From: Pegea sp. RAD2-039
Lineage: Eukaryota; Chordata; Thaliacea; Salpida; Salpidae
Direction of reading: 5' to 3'
Assembly: GCA_034620365.1 (NCBI GenBank)
Contig: JAQGEQ010000326.1
Span: 186,001 to 250,000, forward strand
DNA length: 64,000 bases
Under the pieces are notes generated by a model. That model had not been told where the DNA came from. It did no database searches and was given only the letters and a program-made list of their open reading frames with translations. Below, in pieces: positions 48,751 to 59,479 of this stretch (the first letter of the stretch is position 1; every line of letters starts with the position of its first letter). Made by a program: the position numbers and the translations under genes.

Positions 48751-49532
48751 ATGTGAGAGTTTTTTATTACTAGATAAAAATTTTTGTAACATATATAGTT
48801 AGATAGGCGATGTTTCATTCTTCTTTAATCTTCTACTTCTAGGATTGTTATTTTTATGCTATAATTCGGTTCTGTAATGTTTTAATGTCCTACAATGTCC
48901 TTTAGTCAACAAAAGCTTCAAAATAATTTATTTTTTACTAAAAATGTTAACTATATTTATTTCTCAAAGGTAAATGTCTAAAACTTAACTCCAAATTAAC
49001 AGTTTACTTACTAGCTTTTTCTGCAAAAAGCAATGTTTAATTCTTTTATTCTATTCGTATTTTCTTAGATACATTAGTTATTTAAACTGATTTAAAATCG
49101 AAAACTTTTTCTATAATTTTTGTTGAAGTATCATTTTCAATGTTTTTCTGTATTTCATAATAAATCTTATTTTGGATGATGCAAATAGACTACTAGCATA
49201 TATACATCATGAATACTTCTATGCATTTAGTGTTTTTAAAAAGTCTAAATTATTATTTTAAAACTGAAAAAGCTGGAATAATAGCAATATTTTCATTTTA
49301 AATTTAATCCTTCCATTGAGTCTTAATTAATATTTTATACTGTTTTAGTCAACATCTTTTTGCAATATATTTTATTCTAGAATTAAGCATTTGAATCTGT
49401 AATTTCTACTTAGGTTAGTTGTTTTTTAATCTGTAAGCTCGAAAACTCTAATTTTTGAAAAGTAAATTATTCTTATGCTGCTTTCAGACAGAAAATTCTG
49501 CAAATTTTTTAATCTGCTGAAGTTTAACAAAA
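48750..49532. other. Single-copy region upstream of the PAH gene
   Basis: No match elsewhere in the window, unlike most flanking DNA. A splice acceptor, TATGCTGCTTTCAG, ends at 49488, so an upstream exon of the PAH gene should lie in or before this region; I cannot pinpoint it. Confidence 0.45.
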
Positions 49533-50186
49533 ATGGACAATCGACACACACCTGATGAAAAATTGATCCTTGCGACTAACTGTGAATTTACAGATTCTGT
49601 TTCTGTATCGAATGACCAAAATGATCCCATAACATATGAGTATGCTATCAAGTTCGTTAACAAGATCAAAGTAAGATTCTGATGAACCTTATAGCTTGGT
49701 ATTACAATTTTTGGTCGCTTAGAATCGTTTTAAATCACAACCGGATATCTTTCACTCGTTTTTGGCAATTTTGAACAAATATATGAAAGAACAGGATGAT
49801 CTCAAAATCTCGAAATATACTTTTACCCCGATTTTGTCCGAATCTGAAGTATACAGTCAGGTGAGCAACAGTTAATCAAAAAGTAAGATAACTTGCTAAA
49901 CACTAATTGGCGGACAGCTGTCCCAACTTTTAAAAGGAAATGATGACCTCTTGCGTGAATTAAGATTTTTTGCTCCTGTTCTCACTGACGAAAGTTGTGC
50001 GCTTTCTTCTAACTCCTCTGTTGCTAATACGCAAATATCAGTGGTCAGTAACATCAGGCTTACTCTATTTGATAATGTCATTAATTGTAACACATAAACC
50101 ACCAGATAGCAGCAGACGAAAAAAAGCGAGCAAAAAAGAGAAAAAATGGGAGAAGCACCAACAAGAAACAATCGCGCAGGAAGTAG
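49533..50186 (+). CDS. Small SIN3-type PAH2 domain protein, four exons
   Basis: Predicted exons 49533-49670, 49723-49860, 49918-50043 and 50106-50186, all phase 0, give about 160 residues. Introns of 52, 57 and 62 bp carry GTAAGA...CTTAG, GTGAGC...GACAG and GTCAGT...ACCAG. Residues ~34-120 match the paired amphipathic helix 2 pattern of SIN3 corepressor scaffolds: YAIKFVNKIKNRF, QPDIFHSFLAIL, YTFTPILSESEVYSQ, LLKGNDDLL, FFAPVL. The last ~25 residues are strongly basic (DEKKRAKKRKNGR), NLS-like. Full SIN3 exceeds 1000 residues with three or four PAH repeats and a histone-deacetylase interaction region; none of that is seen nearby. In SIN3, PAH domains bind repressor motifs of transcription factors, so this could act as an adaptor or competitor (inference). 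An in-frame stop precedes the ATG. The last intron is the least certain: other acceptors at 50109-50115 change the tail. Exons are markedly less AT-rich than the surroundings. Confidence 0.75.
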
Positions 50187-51000
50187 TCAATACCAGCAGA
50201 GCCCTCCTCATCAAACGAAAATTGTGGATTTATTACTTCTTTTTAAAGCATTTGAAACAATTTTCTGTTATTCTTATTTACAAATTAAAGTCATTAAATG
50301 AAATAGATTGAGATATCAATATTTATTATAACAATTACAAGAAGTTTCATTTACAAGTATATTTAGGGCAATATTTTATAAAAGATATCTAAATTGGATA
50401 ATTTATTATTTTTGCTAAATAAATAGGATTGTTAGAGGTGGGCTTAAAAACAAATACTGTAAAGATCAATTGCTTTTAAACTACTTCTAATTTCTGGTGA
50501 TTTTTCCAATGATTTATTGAGTTTTTAAGTAGTCATTTATCATTTTGAATTATATATAAATGAAAAGATGGCGTCCCATTAAACTACTGGTCATATGAAT
50601 CATGTCATATGAATGAAATGTTCTGGAGATGCTTAAATAGCTGATGTCAGCAAAACTCTTCTGTAATTAAGTGTAGTGTTTCTGGTACCCCCTTCCATAA
50701 GAAAACTAATAGTTTTCATCTAAATTTGTAAGACTCTTCCTTTGGTCAGAGTTATGTTAAAGTATGGCGATAAAAGTAGTAAAAGGGAGGAAGTACTTTT
50801 TCTTAAAAGTAAAGTAGGGATCCGATCAAGGGTGTTTGAAACTGATGATTTTAAGGAATAAGGAGCACTATCTACCATATTGACCGTTTAGTGAAGATTT
50901 ATCATATCCTAGACCTCTTTAACATTTTTAGAGTATGAAACGGAAATGGTATTGCCATTATCAGTAATAAAAACGCTTTTAAGACATTTATGTAGTAATT
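50187..51000. other. Single-copy region with a G+C-richer patch
   Basis: No repeat match in the window. 50570-50960 is clearly richer in G+C (GGTACCCCCTTCC, GGATCCGATCAAGGG) but has stops in all frames. It could be a decayed gene, non-coding RNA or mobile-element scrap; I cannot say. Confidence 0.4.
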
Positions 51001-51004
51001 TATT

Positions 51005-53440
51005 TACTTTTATTTTCTGGTTCCATCAAAAGTTGGTTATTGTTATCAATCAAGGTAGGTATTTAAGACCTCGCCTTTAGCTTTTTACTAACAATTGTAT
51101 TACATGACACGTTTTAATAAATAATTTTAAGCATTGTTTACAGACTAAAGAAAAAAAGTTTTTAAATAATCAATTATTCAAACCAAGAGATGGTTTATAT
51201 TTTGCTAATACCATAAGGTGGAATCTGTTAACATATATTTTTAGCTAAATGAATGTAAACTGAAAAGTTGATTAGTAGTTGATTGAGCTTTGTAAGTATT
51301 TTAACTACGTCATGTTTCTATCGAGTGCTATCGGAAAACCATGTGTTACATATTTTACTTTCTATTTTTTTCATTAAATATATGTTTTTCGTGAGAATGT
51401 GTATTAGCGAGAGGTGCTCTCTTCAGGCACCATCCTTCGCATTTATTGTAATAAATAAAATGAAAAAATGTCGAAACAAATTTAAGATTTTCTTAGAAAT
51501 AAATTAAGTGATGATTACTTTAGCAAGGTTCGGCATCTTGACAACAGTTATTTACTTAAGAAAGGTCCTACCTGGTGGCGAAGCGGTTTTACACCCACCT
51601 TCTAGCTAGAAAGTACCGGGTTCGACCCCAGGTGGAGACATATTTATATAATCCTGAAAAAACCCACAAAAACTCGTGAGCATGTGTGTTAGCGAGAAGT
51701 GCACTCCTTAGGCACCCTCCTTCGCATTTAAATAAATGAAAAATGTATCTGCTAACAATGATATTGCTTTACTAATTCGAAAACTGCTCCAAGTTTTATT
51801 ACAAATATCCTTTGAAGCTGGCTAATAATGGTTAGTAACTCTAAGAAGCCTTTTTTATTTCATTTTTTTGAAAATAATTCACGATATTTTTTAAGTCTTA
51901 AGAGGATTGTAAAAACCACTGCTGATTTTGAACAAAAGCTAATTTTTAATTTTATTATCTGAAATAAATTTTATTGATGGACACTGTTACGAAACTGATA
52001 ATAAATATTGATGGAAACTGATAAGATGATATTCAGCTTTTTTTTAGAAACATTTTTTATATTACTTTCATTTATTTGCTGATAAAAGGTTTAAGTATCC
52101 GCAGTAAACAAATCAAAGAAAAAGTTGTTTTTAAGTTTTGTTATCAATTCTGTTTCATCTCTTTTTAACTTTCTACTACGAGTTTGTTATTCAAATATTC
52201 TCTTTCAATTAGGAAAACTTTCAGTCAACCAATGATTCTCAGATCACAGTTTCTGATTTAACTTTTGTCAGAAACTTCAAACGACGATATAAAGGCGACC
52301 CATCTAACTTCTTTTTGCAATGAATATTATTTTGTTGTATTTTTAACACGTTTTATTCGTACAAATACAAATAAAGTAGAACTTGTTTTTGTATCAAATA
52401 GCAAAAATAATTTTAATTAAATGAAATATAGCTCAAAAATGAAGGCTACTAGCTAAGTGTATAAAGGAGCAAAAATTTATATAAGAAATTGCTCTGCTTT
52501 AACTTTACCTATTAATGAAACTAAAACTGATCTATACAGTTTAGGTTATTAGATAAAACAAACAAAGAATTGACAAAATTATATATTTCTTTTTAAGAAC
52601 ATCAAAATATTTGATAACATAATTTTCTAGCCTATAGTTGTCGTAAGAGCAAACTATTGTACTCTGTAGTTTATTTAAACAAAATAACTTAAAACGCCTA
52701 TGATAAAGAGACCCTTGAAGTAATTCTTTCCAACTTGAAGAAAGCTTATATACAAATTTATCTAAAAATCAATTAATATAATATGATCTTTGCCTGATCA
52801 TTTTTTGCTGGTTTGTGTAACCTTACCCCTTATGCAGTTTTTCCGAACCTTCTTTTAGTCACACTTAGATTTTACAACTTTCGTTTCTTAGTAATCTGGA
52901 CTTTTTTTATTGACATTACTTTTTTCATTTTAGAAATTGGTTGTAGATTTCTGGTTTTATTTAATGTAGATTTTATATAACAAACCATTTAAAAAAATTG
53001 GTTGATATACTAAAATTATTATAAATAATATACTATATGAAATAAAATCATCTCCAAAAGTACTAGTCCATAACTTACCCGATTTGTCTTTTGAAATTAA
53101 CATCTTCAGAATTAACATTTTGAGTTGCTAAGACAGTTTGAATTGCTTTCCTTATTTTGTAACTTTATACGTAAAACAGGAGAACTAATAAATGCTAATT
53201 TGTTACCAGTCCATTTTAATCTAATCGATGAAATTGCTTTAAATTGCTAGAATATTTTTGAACCCTTTTGTTTCATTACTTATACGTCAGATTTGTTTGT
53301 ATTTTTAGTTCTTATTTCTTCACACATATATTTTTTCACAAAATAATAGAGGATTTGTACATTTTAATGTCAGATTTTTTTTATTTTTCTGTAGATCCTT
53401 TTGAGCGCTTGTGACTTTTGATGGTTTTTGATAATAAATA
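51005..53440 (+). repeat. Copy of the distal B-type 3' flank
   Basis: Matches 27650-29790 in order, interrupted by the SINE-like insertion (about 51313-51745). At 53440 it joins abruptly to the A-type 3' flank of the pseudogene. No gene. Confidence 0.65.
51313..51745 (+). mobile_element. SINE-like insertion with tRNA-type promoter
   Basis: About 430 bp absent from the sister copy at 28045-28098. It contains a tRNA-like segment with box A TGGCGAAGCGG (51576-51586) and box B GGTTCGACCCC (51619-51629), 32 nt apart as expected for an RNA polymerase III internal promoter. A tail module, GTGAGCATGTGTGTTAGCGAG...GCACCCTCCTTCGCATTT, occurs twice (51390-51450 and 51676-51735) and elsewhere at 16373, 18437 and inverted at 37080. 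The repeated module suggests two nested or tandem insertions. SINEs are non-coding and depend on a LINE for movement; none is seen here. Confidence 0.6.
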
Positions 53441-53742
53441 AAGGACATTAAAAAACTTGTGGGTTTGAAAAAACTTGCAATAAGAACGAAATAAGATATA
53501 GTTCGTTTACAAAAAAAAATACAAACCGCCGATCACAAACAATAAAAAAAGAAATAACTTTTCAAATCCTTATCTTTACTGTAACATACTTTATTTGATC
53601 AATAAAACAAATATTGATAAAAGAAAAACAACTCAAAGTGAAAAAACAATTTTAAAAATTATATTTTTAAACCCTCTGATCTTCACAAAGCTATTTATTT
53701 CTTCTTATAAATTGTGAGTAAACTTTGACCAGCGAAATGATC
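53441..53742 (-). repeat. Truncated A-type 3' flank of the pseudogene
   Basis: Inverse of the first ~390 bp after gene 6, then cut at 53440. It holds AATAAA at the conserved site on the minus strand (near 53694). Confidence 0.6.
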
Positions 53743-53828
53743 TCACTTTTTTCTAAGAAACATGCATCATTTCATGGCGTAATCAACTTGAATTTCAACT
53801 TAATTTTATTTTCACAAAAAACATATTC
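53743..53828 (-). pseudogene. Fossil terminal finger beyond the collapsed pseudogene
   Basis: Same decayed terminal finger as behind the functional family A copies, with TAG preceded by TCA instead of CCA. Confidence 0.65.
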
Positions 53829-54203
53829 CTATGATTTCTCGCCAGTATGAGTTCTTTCATGTTAAACAAGCTGAGATAGGCATTTAAATTTCTTGTTACA
53901 GTCTGAACATTCATATTTGATTTTGAAATTAGATGATTGTTTGTTTTCTTCATTATTTTCTTTCCCTTAGAATGCTTTTGTATCGCTGTTAGTCTCTTTA
54001 TAAGGGAGACTTGTAGTTGTTGGAATTTCTTTAGTATTATTTAAACTATTTTGATCAGCATGACTTTTATATAAGTTATATACTCCACAAGAAGTGTTTA
54101 CCAAAATTTTCTTTTCTGCAGTTTTCTTATTAAAACTTTTCTCATCATCATCTGATGACAGTTTTCTTTTTCGTGTAAAGTTGCTGCCTCGTATCAAGTT
54201 TAT
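53829..54203 (-). pseudogene. Family A zinc-finger pseudogene with the array collapsed to one finger
   Basis: The front region is readable ([21 protein letters not shown]) but the start codon is ATA, a TAA interrupts it at 53967-53969 (AAA to TAA), and a second TAA replaces Tyr inside the single remaining finger. That finger (ECSDCNKKF) runs straight into HTGEK followed by the TAG: all other fingers have been deleted in frame, as expected from recombination between the first and last TGEKP-linked repeats. It lies head-to-head with gene 6, with the inverted 5' flanks facing each other. Confidence 0.85.
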
Positions 54204-54640
54204 TTTCAAGTTAATAGGCTGAAGAAAAAAAAACTTTTTTAATTTTCAAGTATGCATATAAAATAATTTTAGTTCCAAGTGATACATTATTTTTATATGA
54301 TAAACAAAGTTAGTTTACTAATGATAACAATCAAGTTTAGATCAAGTTTAGTAAAAGTCTTATTCAGAAACTTATGATGTTCTATATACATATTTTTATT
54401 AAAAACCAATTTGAAGAACAATTTTTTGTAAACTTTAGCAAGTATTTTCACAAATTGTTGGTTATAGTTCAATATTTAGACAACAAAACTTCCAATTCTA
54501 TATTAAAGAAATAGAAATAAATTCTTCTATAGAATAGGCATTATTGTTTTACATGTAGCAGTTACGAGGGCAAAACACGTTTGCTTGTGAAAATGATAAC
54601 ATGAGTTCAGAAAATAAAAATTAAAAAGTATTTAATAAAT
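54204..54640 (-). promoter_or_regulatory. 5' flank of the pseudogene with conserved upstream block
   Basis: Inverse of the proximal 5' flank of gene 6 (about 55870-56308), including a TTCTTCAG acceptor and the conserved block at 54546-54612. Confidence 0.5.
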
Positions 54641-54960
54641 GTAAGATTTATATATCATATAATATATCAAAAATCACTGTAATACTCTTTTTTGTGAAAT
54701 CAAGTTTTTCTAGCAATTAATTACTGTAAACAGTCAAACATACCCACGAAATCATCCATAAATAATAATATCTTTTAGAACAGTTTTTCAATGGTTGTAC
54801 AGATAAAATTATGAATAATTAATATCTACAAGTATTTCTTGAAATTTATTGTTTATTTGAAACTTTTAAAAATATAAAATACTCAAAATAATAAAAATTG
54901 AATGAACTTATTCATTTCTTACTAAGATTGGATTTTGCAGTTACTTTATACTAATAAAAC
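54640..54960 (-). repeat. R2 fragment between divergent flanks
   Basis: Inverse of about 34330-34640 (phrase CAAACATACCCACGAAATCATCC). It separates the 5' flanks of the pseudogene and gene 6. Confidence 0.5.
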
Positions 54961-55916
54961 AGAAAAAGCATCAAATAATAATCAGCAACCAACAAAATCA
55001 TAATAGTAAAAGCTTCTTTAACATTTATATTATCATCAGAATTTGCATACAAAGATTGTTTTATTTCCAGCATTACTTTCAAAATTATAATTTTTCTCAA
55101 ATGTTTTGAACATAAATAAATCACTTTTATAAATCAAACATATATATATATATTATTATGAAGACTTTGACCAAGAGTTTATATGTTTGGTAACGTCATT
55201 TGTAAATTTATATATGTTATTATAATTTTTTTTAAATTATAAGGTTTTGTTGCTCTCTTTTGTCTCTTTTAGTTACTTGTAAACTTAATGCCAATAAGGA
55301 AAAACGATTGTTGTTAGATGATCATGAATGATTTTTGATGATTTTTAAACTTATGTATATTGCTTAATTTTTTAAGACAGTTGCTAGTATTGATTTTTGT
55401 GATGTTTTTGCAGGTATTACATTTAGACATTAAATTTTTTAAATAAAAATTTGTAGTACAGCTTTATAACTGTCAAAATATTAGACTTTAAGTCCATTTT
55501 TGTTCGTTCTTGTTGGCTTGTAAGCTATAAATTCTTTATACATTTCCATGATATTTAAATATCTATTTTTTTAAGTTAAGCTTATTATTTCTAAATCAAT
55601 TCAGGAAGTCAATATCAACTATGGAATTTGAATTAAAATATTCTCTAACAATAACTTAAATATAATATATATATATATAAATATAACTAAGTATATTTGT
55701 AATTAAAAACAAATAGAAATAGTTTGATATATTTTTTGATTAATCGTTGCTCACTAATGTAACATCATACAAGTGAACTCTATTGAGGACTTTACACTTG
55801 AAAATGAGATAAATAACTGCAGATTAAAATCTGTAAAATTAATTTTATCTTTTTGTTGATCTATTTTAAACACTGTTAAATCTTACATTTATTACATACT
55901 TTTTAATTTTTATTTT
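54960..55916 (+). promoter_or_regulatory. Distal 5' flank of gene 6
   Basis: Standard family A 5' flank, same as 48060-48750 and the inverse of 1700-2960. It has AT dinucleotide runs near 55140 and 55660. The probable transcription start lies at or near its right end, just before the conserved block. Confidence 0.5.
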
Positions 55917-55961
55917 ATGAACTCATGTTATCATTTTCACAAGCAAACCTGTTTTGCCCTC
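55917..55961 (+). CDS. Possible upstream coding exon of gene 6
   Basis: Within the conserved block this copy alone reads ATG where all sisters read CTG. From this ATG fifteen codons (MNSCYHFHKQTCFAL) lead to a donor CTC|GTAACT; joining to the acceptor at 56308 stays in frame (phase 0) with the zinc-finger frame. This would rescue the start lost at 56324-56326 (ATA). Prediction only. Confidence 0.4.
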
Positions 55962-56269
55962 GTAACTGCTACATGTAAAACAATATAGCCTTTTTTATAG
56001 AAGAATTGTTTTCTATTTATTTATTATAGAACTGGATATTTTGTTGTCAAAATATTGAACTATAACCAACAATTTTTGAAAATACTTGCAAAAGTTTACA
56101 AAAAATTGTTCTTCAAACTCGTTTTAAATAAAAATATGTATATCGAACATCATAAGTTTCTGGCTAAGACTTTTTCAAAACATGATATAAACTTGATTGT
56201 TATCATTAGTAAACAAACTTTGTTCATCACATAAAAATAATATATCACTTAAAACTAAAATTATTTTTT

Positions 56270-57370
56270 ATGCACATTTTAAAATTAAAAAAGTTTTATT
56301 TTCTTCAGCCTTTTAACTTGAAAATAAACTTGATACAAGGCAGCAACTTTGCACGAAAAAGAAAACTGTCATCAGATGATGATGAAAAAAGTTTTAATAA
56401 GAAAAATGCAGAAACGAAAATTTTGGTAAACACTTCTTGTGGAATATATAACTTGTATAAAAGTCATGCTGATCAAAATAGTTTAAATAATACTAAAGAA
56501 ATTCCAACAACTACAAGTTTCCTTTATAAAGAGACTAACAGCGATAAAAAAGCATTCAAAGGGAAAGAATATAATGAAGAAAACAAACAATCATCTAATT
56601 TCAAAATCAAATATGAATGCTTAGACTGTAACAAGAAATTTAAATTCAAATCTCAGCTTGTTTATCATGAAAGAACTCATACTGGTGAGAAGCCATATGA
56701 ATGCATTGTTTGTGAAAGAAAATTTAGTCATAGATCTAGTCTTCTAAGTCATGAAAGAACTCATACTGGTGAAAAGCCATATGAATGTACAGTTTGTGAA
56801 AGAAAATATTGTCATCGATCTAGACTTTTAAGTCATGAAAGAACTCATACTGGTGAGAAGCCATATGAATGTATTGTTTGTGAAAGAAAATTTGCACAAA
56901 AATCTAATCTTTCAATTCATGAAAGAACTCATACTGGCGAGAAGCCGTATGAATGTATAGTTTGTGAAAAGAAGTTTAGTCAAAACACCAATTTGTTAAG
57001 TCATGAAAGAACTCATACTGGTGAGAAACCATATGAATGTCTTGTTTGTGAAAGAAAATTTGCACAAAAATCTAGTCTTTCAAGTCATGAAAGAATTCAT
57101 ACTGGCGAGAAACCATATGAATGTATTCTTTGTGAAAAGAAGTTTAGTCAAAAGTCTAGTCTTCATTGTCATGAAAGAACCCATACAGGTGAGAAGCCAT
57201 ATGAATGCATTGTTTGCGGAAGAAAATTTACTCATATTTCCAATCTTTTAACTCATGAAAGAACTCATACTGGTGAGAAGCCATATGAATGTGCTGTTTG
57301 TGGAAGACGTTTTGCTCGAAATTCCACTCTTGTAACTCATGAAAGGACTCATACCGGCGAGAAACCATAG
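56270..57370 (+). CDS. Family A C2H2 zinc-finger protein, 9 fingers, altered start (gene 6)
   Basis: The open frame encodes a family A front ([21 protein letters not shown]) and nine intact 28-residue fingers ending at TGEKP-stop. The usual initiator is ATA at 56324, shared with the neighbouring pseudogene. The given frame opens at an ATG 54 bp upstream, but those codons include the splice acceptor TTTTCTTCAG (ends 56308) and are probably intronic. Alternatives are an in-frame ATG in the predicted upstream exon at 55917 (giving ~368 residues) or no translation; there is no Met anywhere else in the protein. Otherwise it is very close to gene 1, differing by loss of one finger (GHKSS, finger 8 of gene 1). 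Finger 3 has an unusual RKYCHRS helix start in both. The polyadenylation signal is weakened (AATAAT). Confidence 0.8.
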   Translation: MHILKLKKFYFLQPFNLKINLIQGSNFARKRKLSSDDDEKSFNKKNAETKILVNTSCGIYNLYKSHADQNSLNNTKEIPTTTSFLYKETNSDKKAFKGKEYNEENKQSSNFKIKYECLDCNKKFKFKSQLVYHERTHTGEKPYECIVCERKFSHRSSLLSHERTHTGEKPYECTVCERKYCHRSRLLSHERTHTGEKPYECIVCERKFAQKSNLSIHERTHTGEKPYECIVCEKKFSQNTNLLSHERTHTGEKPYECLVCERKFAQKSSLSSHERIHTGEKPYECILCEKKFSQKSSLHCHERTHTGEKPYECIVCGRKFTHISNLLTHERTHTGEKPYECAVCGRRFARNSTLVTHERTHTGEKP

Positions 57371-57456
57371 GAATATGTTTTTTGTGAAAAGAAAATTTAG
57401 TTGAAATTCAAGTCAATTACGCCATGAAATGATGCATGTTTCTTAGAAAAAGTGAG
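57371..57456 (+). pseudogene. Fossil terminal zinc finger beyond the stop of gene 6
   Basis: Decayed finger with TAG for Tyr, an extra A in the A-run, HEMMH remnant and, at the QKK position, TAG for CAG. Confidence 0.7.
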
Positions 57457-59470
57457 ATGATTTTGCTGGTAAATGTTTACTCACCATTTATAAGAATGAA
57501 TAATTAGCTTTGTGAAAATCAGAGGGTTTAAAAATATAATTTTTAAAATTGTTTTTTCAGTTTGAGTTGTTTTTTTTCATCAATATTTTTTTTATTGATC
57601 AAATGGTGTATGTTACAGTAAATGATAATTATTTGAAACGTTTTCTATTTTTATTATTTGTGATTGGCGGTTTGTATTTTTATTTGTAAACGAACTATAT
57701 CTTATTTCGTTCTTTGTCCAAGTTTAGTTGTTTAGTTTTCAAACCCTCAAGTTTTTTTTTGTCTCTTATTTATTACCAAAAAGCTTCTGTATTTAAATTT
57801 TAAGTTCTTAGTTAATCAATGCTGTGCAAACTGCTGATAGATTTTAGTTTTAACAAATCCGTTTAAAACTTTTTAAATTTCTGCAACTTAATACTCTTCA
57901 AAATTTTTATTTTTTATTTATTTAATTGAAAATTCAGTTTTTAGTAGATACTCAAAATAATTTCAAGAAAATAAAGTTTCATTCTTAAAATCTTTTTTTT
58001 CAAACCTAATGCTATTTTGTTTATCATTTCATTTTAGAAATAAATAGTTTTAATAAATCATATTGCATCATAATTAATCCCTTCTGCTATAGCACTAAGC
58101 AGTTTATTACCCGAATGGTTAAAACTAACTTGAAAGATTGAGTTAATGAAAAATTGAAATAATTATCTAATTTTCTTAAACTTTGTTAGCAAGCCAGTTA
58201 TTACGTCAGAAGAAGAAATACTTGCTTAATGTTTGCCAGGAAGTTCAGTTTAAACTATTTTATAATAGTATTATTTTAATTTGTCAATTTAGATTTAATA
58301 ATATTCTTTTTTTCTTAAATTACTTTCAGTATATCTAAACACAATTACTTTTTCAACTGAATTACTTTCAGCAAACAAGATAAGACCAAAACATCTAGAA
58401 ACTTTAGTTTGCCGATGTCTTTTAATTATGCAATCTACAAATTCACCGAATTTCTTGAAAAAATCTTTTAGTTTATCTTTAAAATATGTTTTTTAATAAT
58501 CAGCACAAGTTTGTGGATGACGTAAAAAAACCATTATGTAGAATTTAATTCATAAAAAAATGTTTCAAATATACTTCAGTTTATTGTTTACAATATTAGA
58601 AAACTGGAAATTTTATTAGATGAACGAAAAGATGATTTAACACATCTATCCACACGATATCTTAGCCAAAAATCATAATGTTTATGAAAATAAACATTTT
58701 AACTGCAAACAATAATCATATATTATTACAAATGTAATAGCAACTTATTAAAACAAATTTTGATTCACATTAAATGTGTTTAGTTACTAAAAGAAGTCAA
58801 TTACTAGAAATTTTCTATTCTAAATTTTCACATTAATACAATTATACAATAAAGTTAAATTAATATAAACATATAAGATGGTTTGAAATATTGTAGACAA
58901 AAAACTATTAGACTGATAGATTTTTTGTAATTAAGAACACTTTAACACTTTAATTAGTTTTCTTAAACAAACATTTTAATTAAAAAGATTACGTAATATA
59001 AAACAACAAATTTAGGATTTAATTTTGAGTAATAAATGATACTTTAAAATTCTAAAAAAGTATAGCTTAGAATTTACATATAATTACGTTCTAGACAAAA
59101 TCTATCGATTAACTTTATTAAAGATTTTTTTTTTGGCATTTTTTAGCTTTTTTGACGGTTTATCGTTTTCTGTAGTCAAATTGTTTAATAAACAAACTGT
59201 AATTTTTTAATTTGTAGTCATTAACATATTACATAAATGTAATTCAATGATAATCTACATTTTTAAAAGCTTTGAATAGGAAATTATATTAGTGGACTTG
59301 AAATCGAGATGTCTTAGGAGAAATTTTAAAGTAAATTTTTAAACAGTCAAGATGTTTTTCTAATAAAATAGACCTTTACTAATGAATTAGAAAAGTATTA
59401 TTAGAAAAATAATCACTGAAACCAGTTAACAATTAAGTGGATATCAATTAACTTTTTTTTTATTTAAATT
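57457..59470 (+). repeat. A-type 3' flank of gene 6
   Basis: Longest copy of this flank. Its first 490 bp are the inverse of 1-407 plus the fossil finger behind gene 1, and it continues like 40850-42560. No gene. Confidence 0.65.
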
Positions 59471-59479
59471 TAGTTTATT

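Noticed and set aside
49896..50171. 91-codon minus-strand frame
   Set aside because: Antisense to the PAH exons, whose plus-strand reading has splice sites and clear domain similarity.
51572..51645. Functional tRNA gene
   Set aside because: Box A and box B are good, but the flanking acceptor-stem pairing is poor and the segment is embedded in a repeat with a non-tRNA tail; better read as a SINE head.
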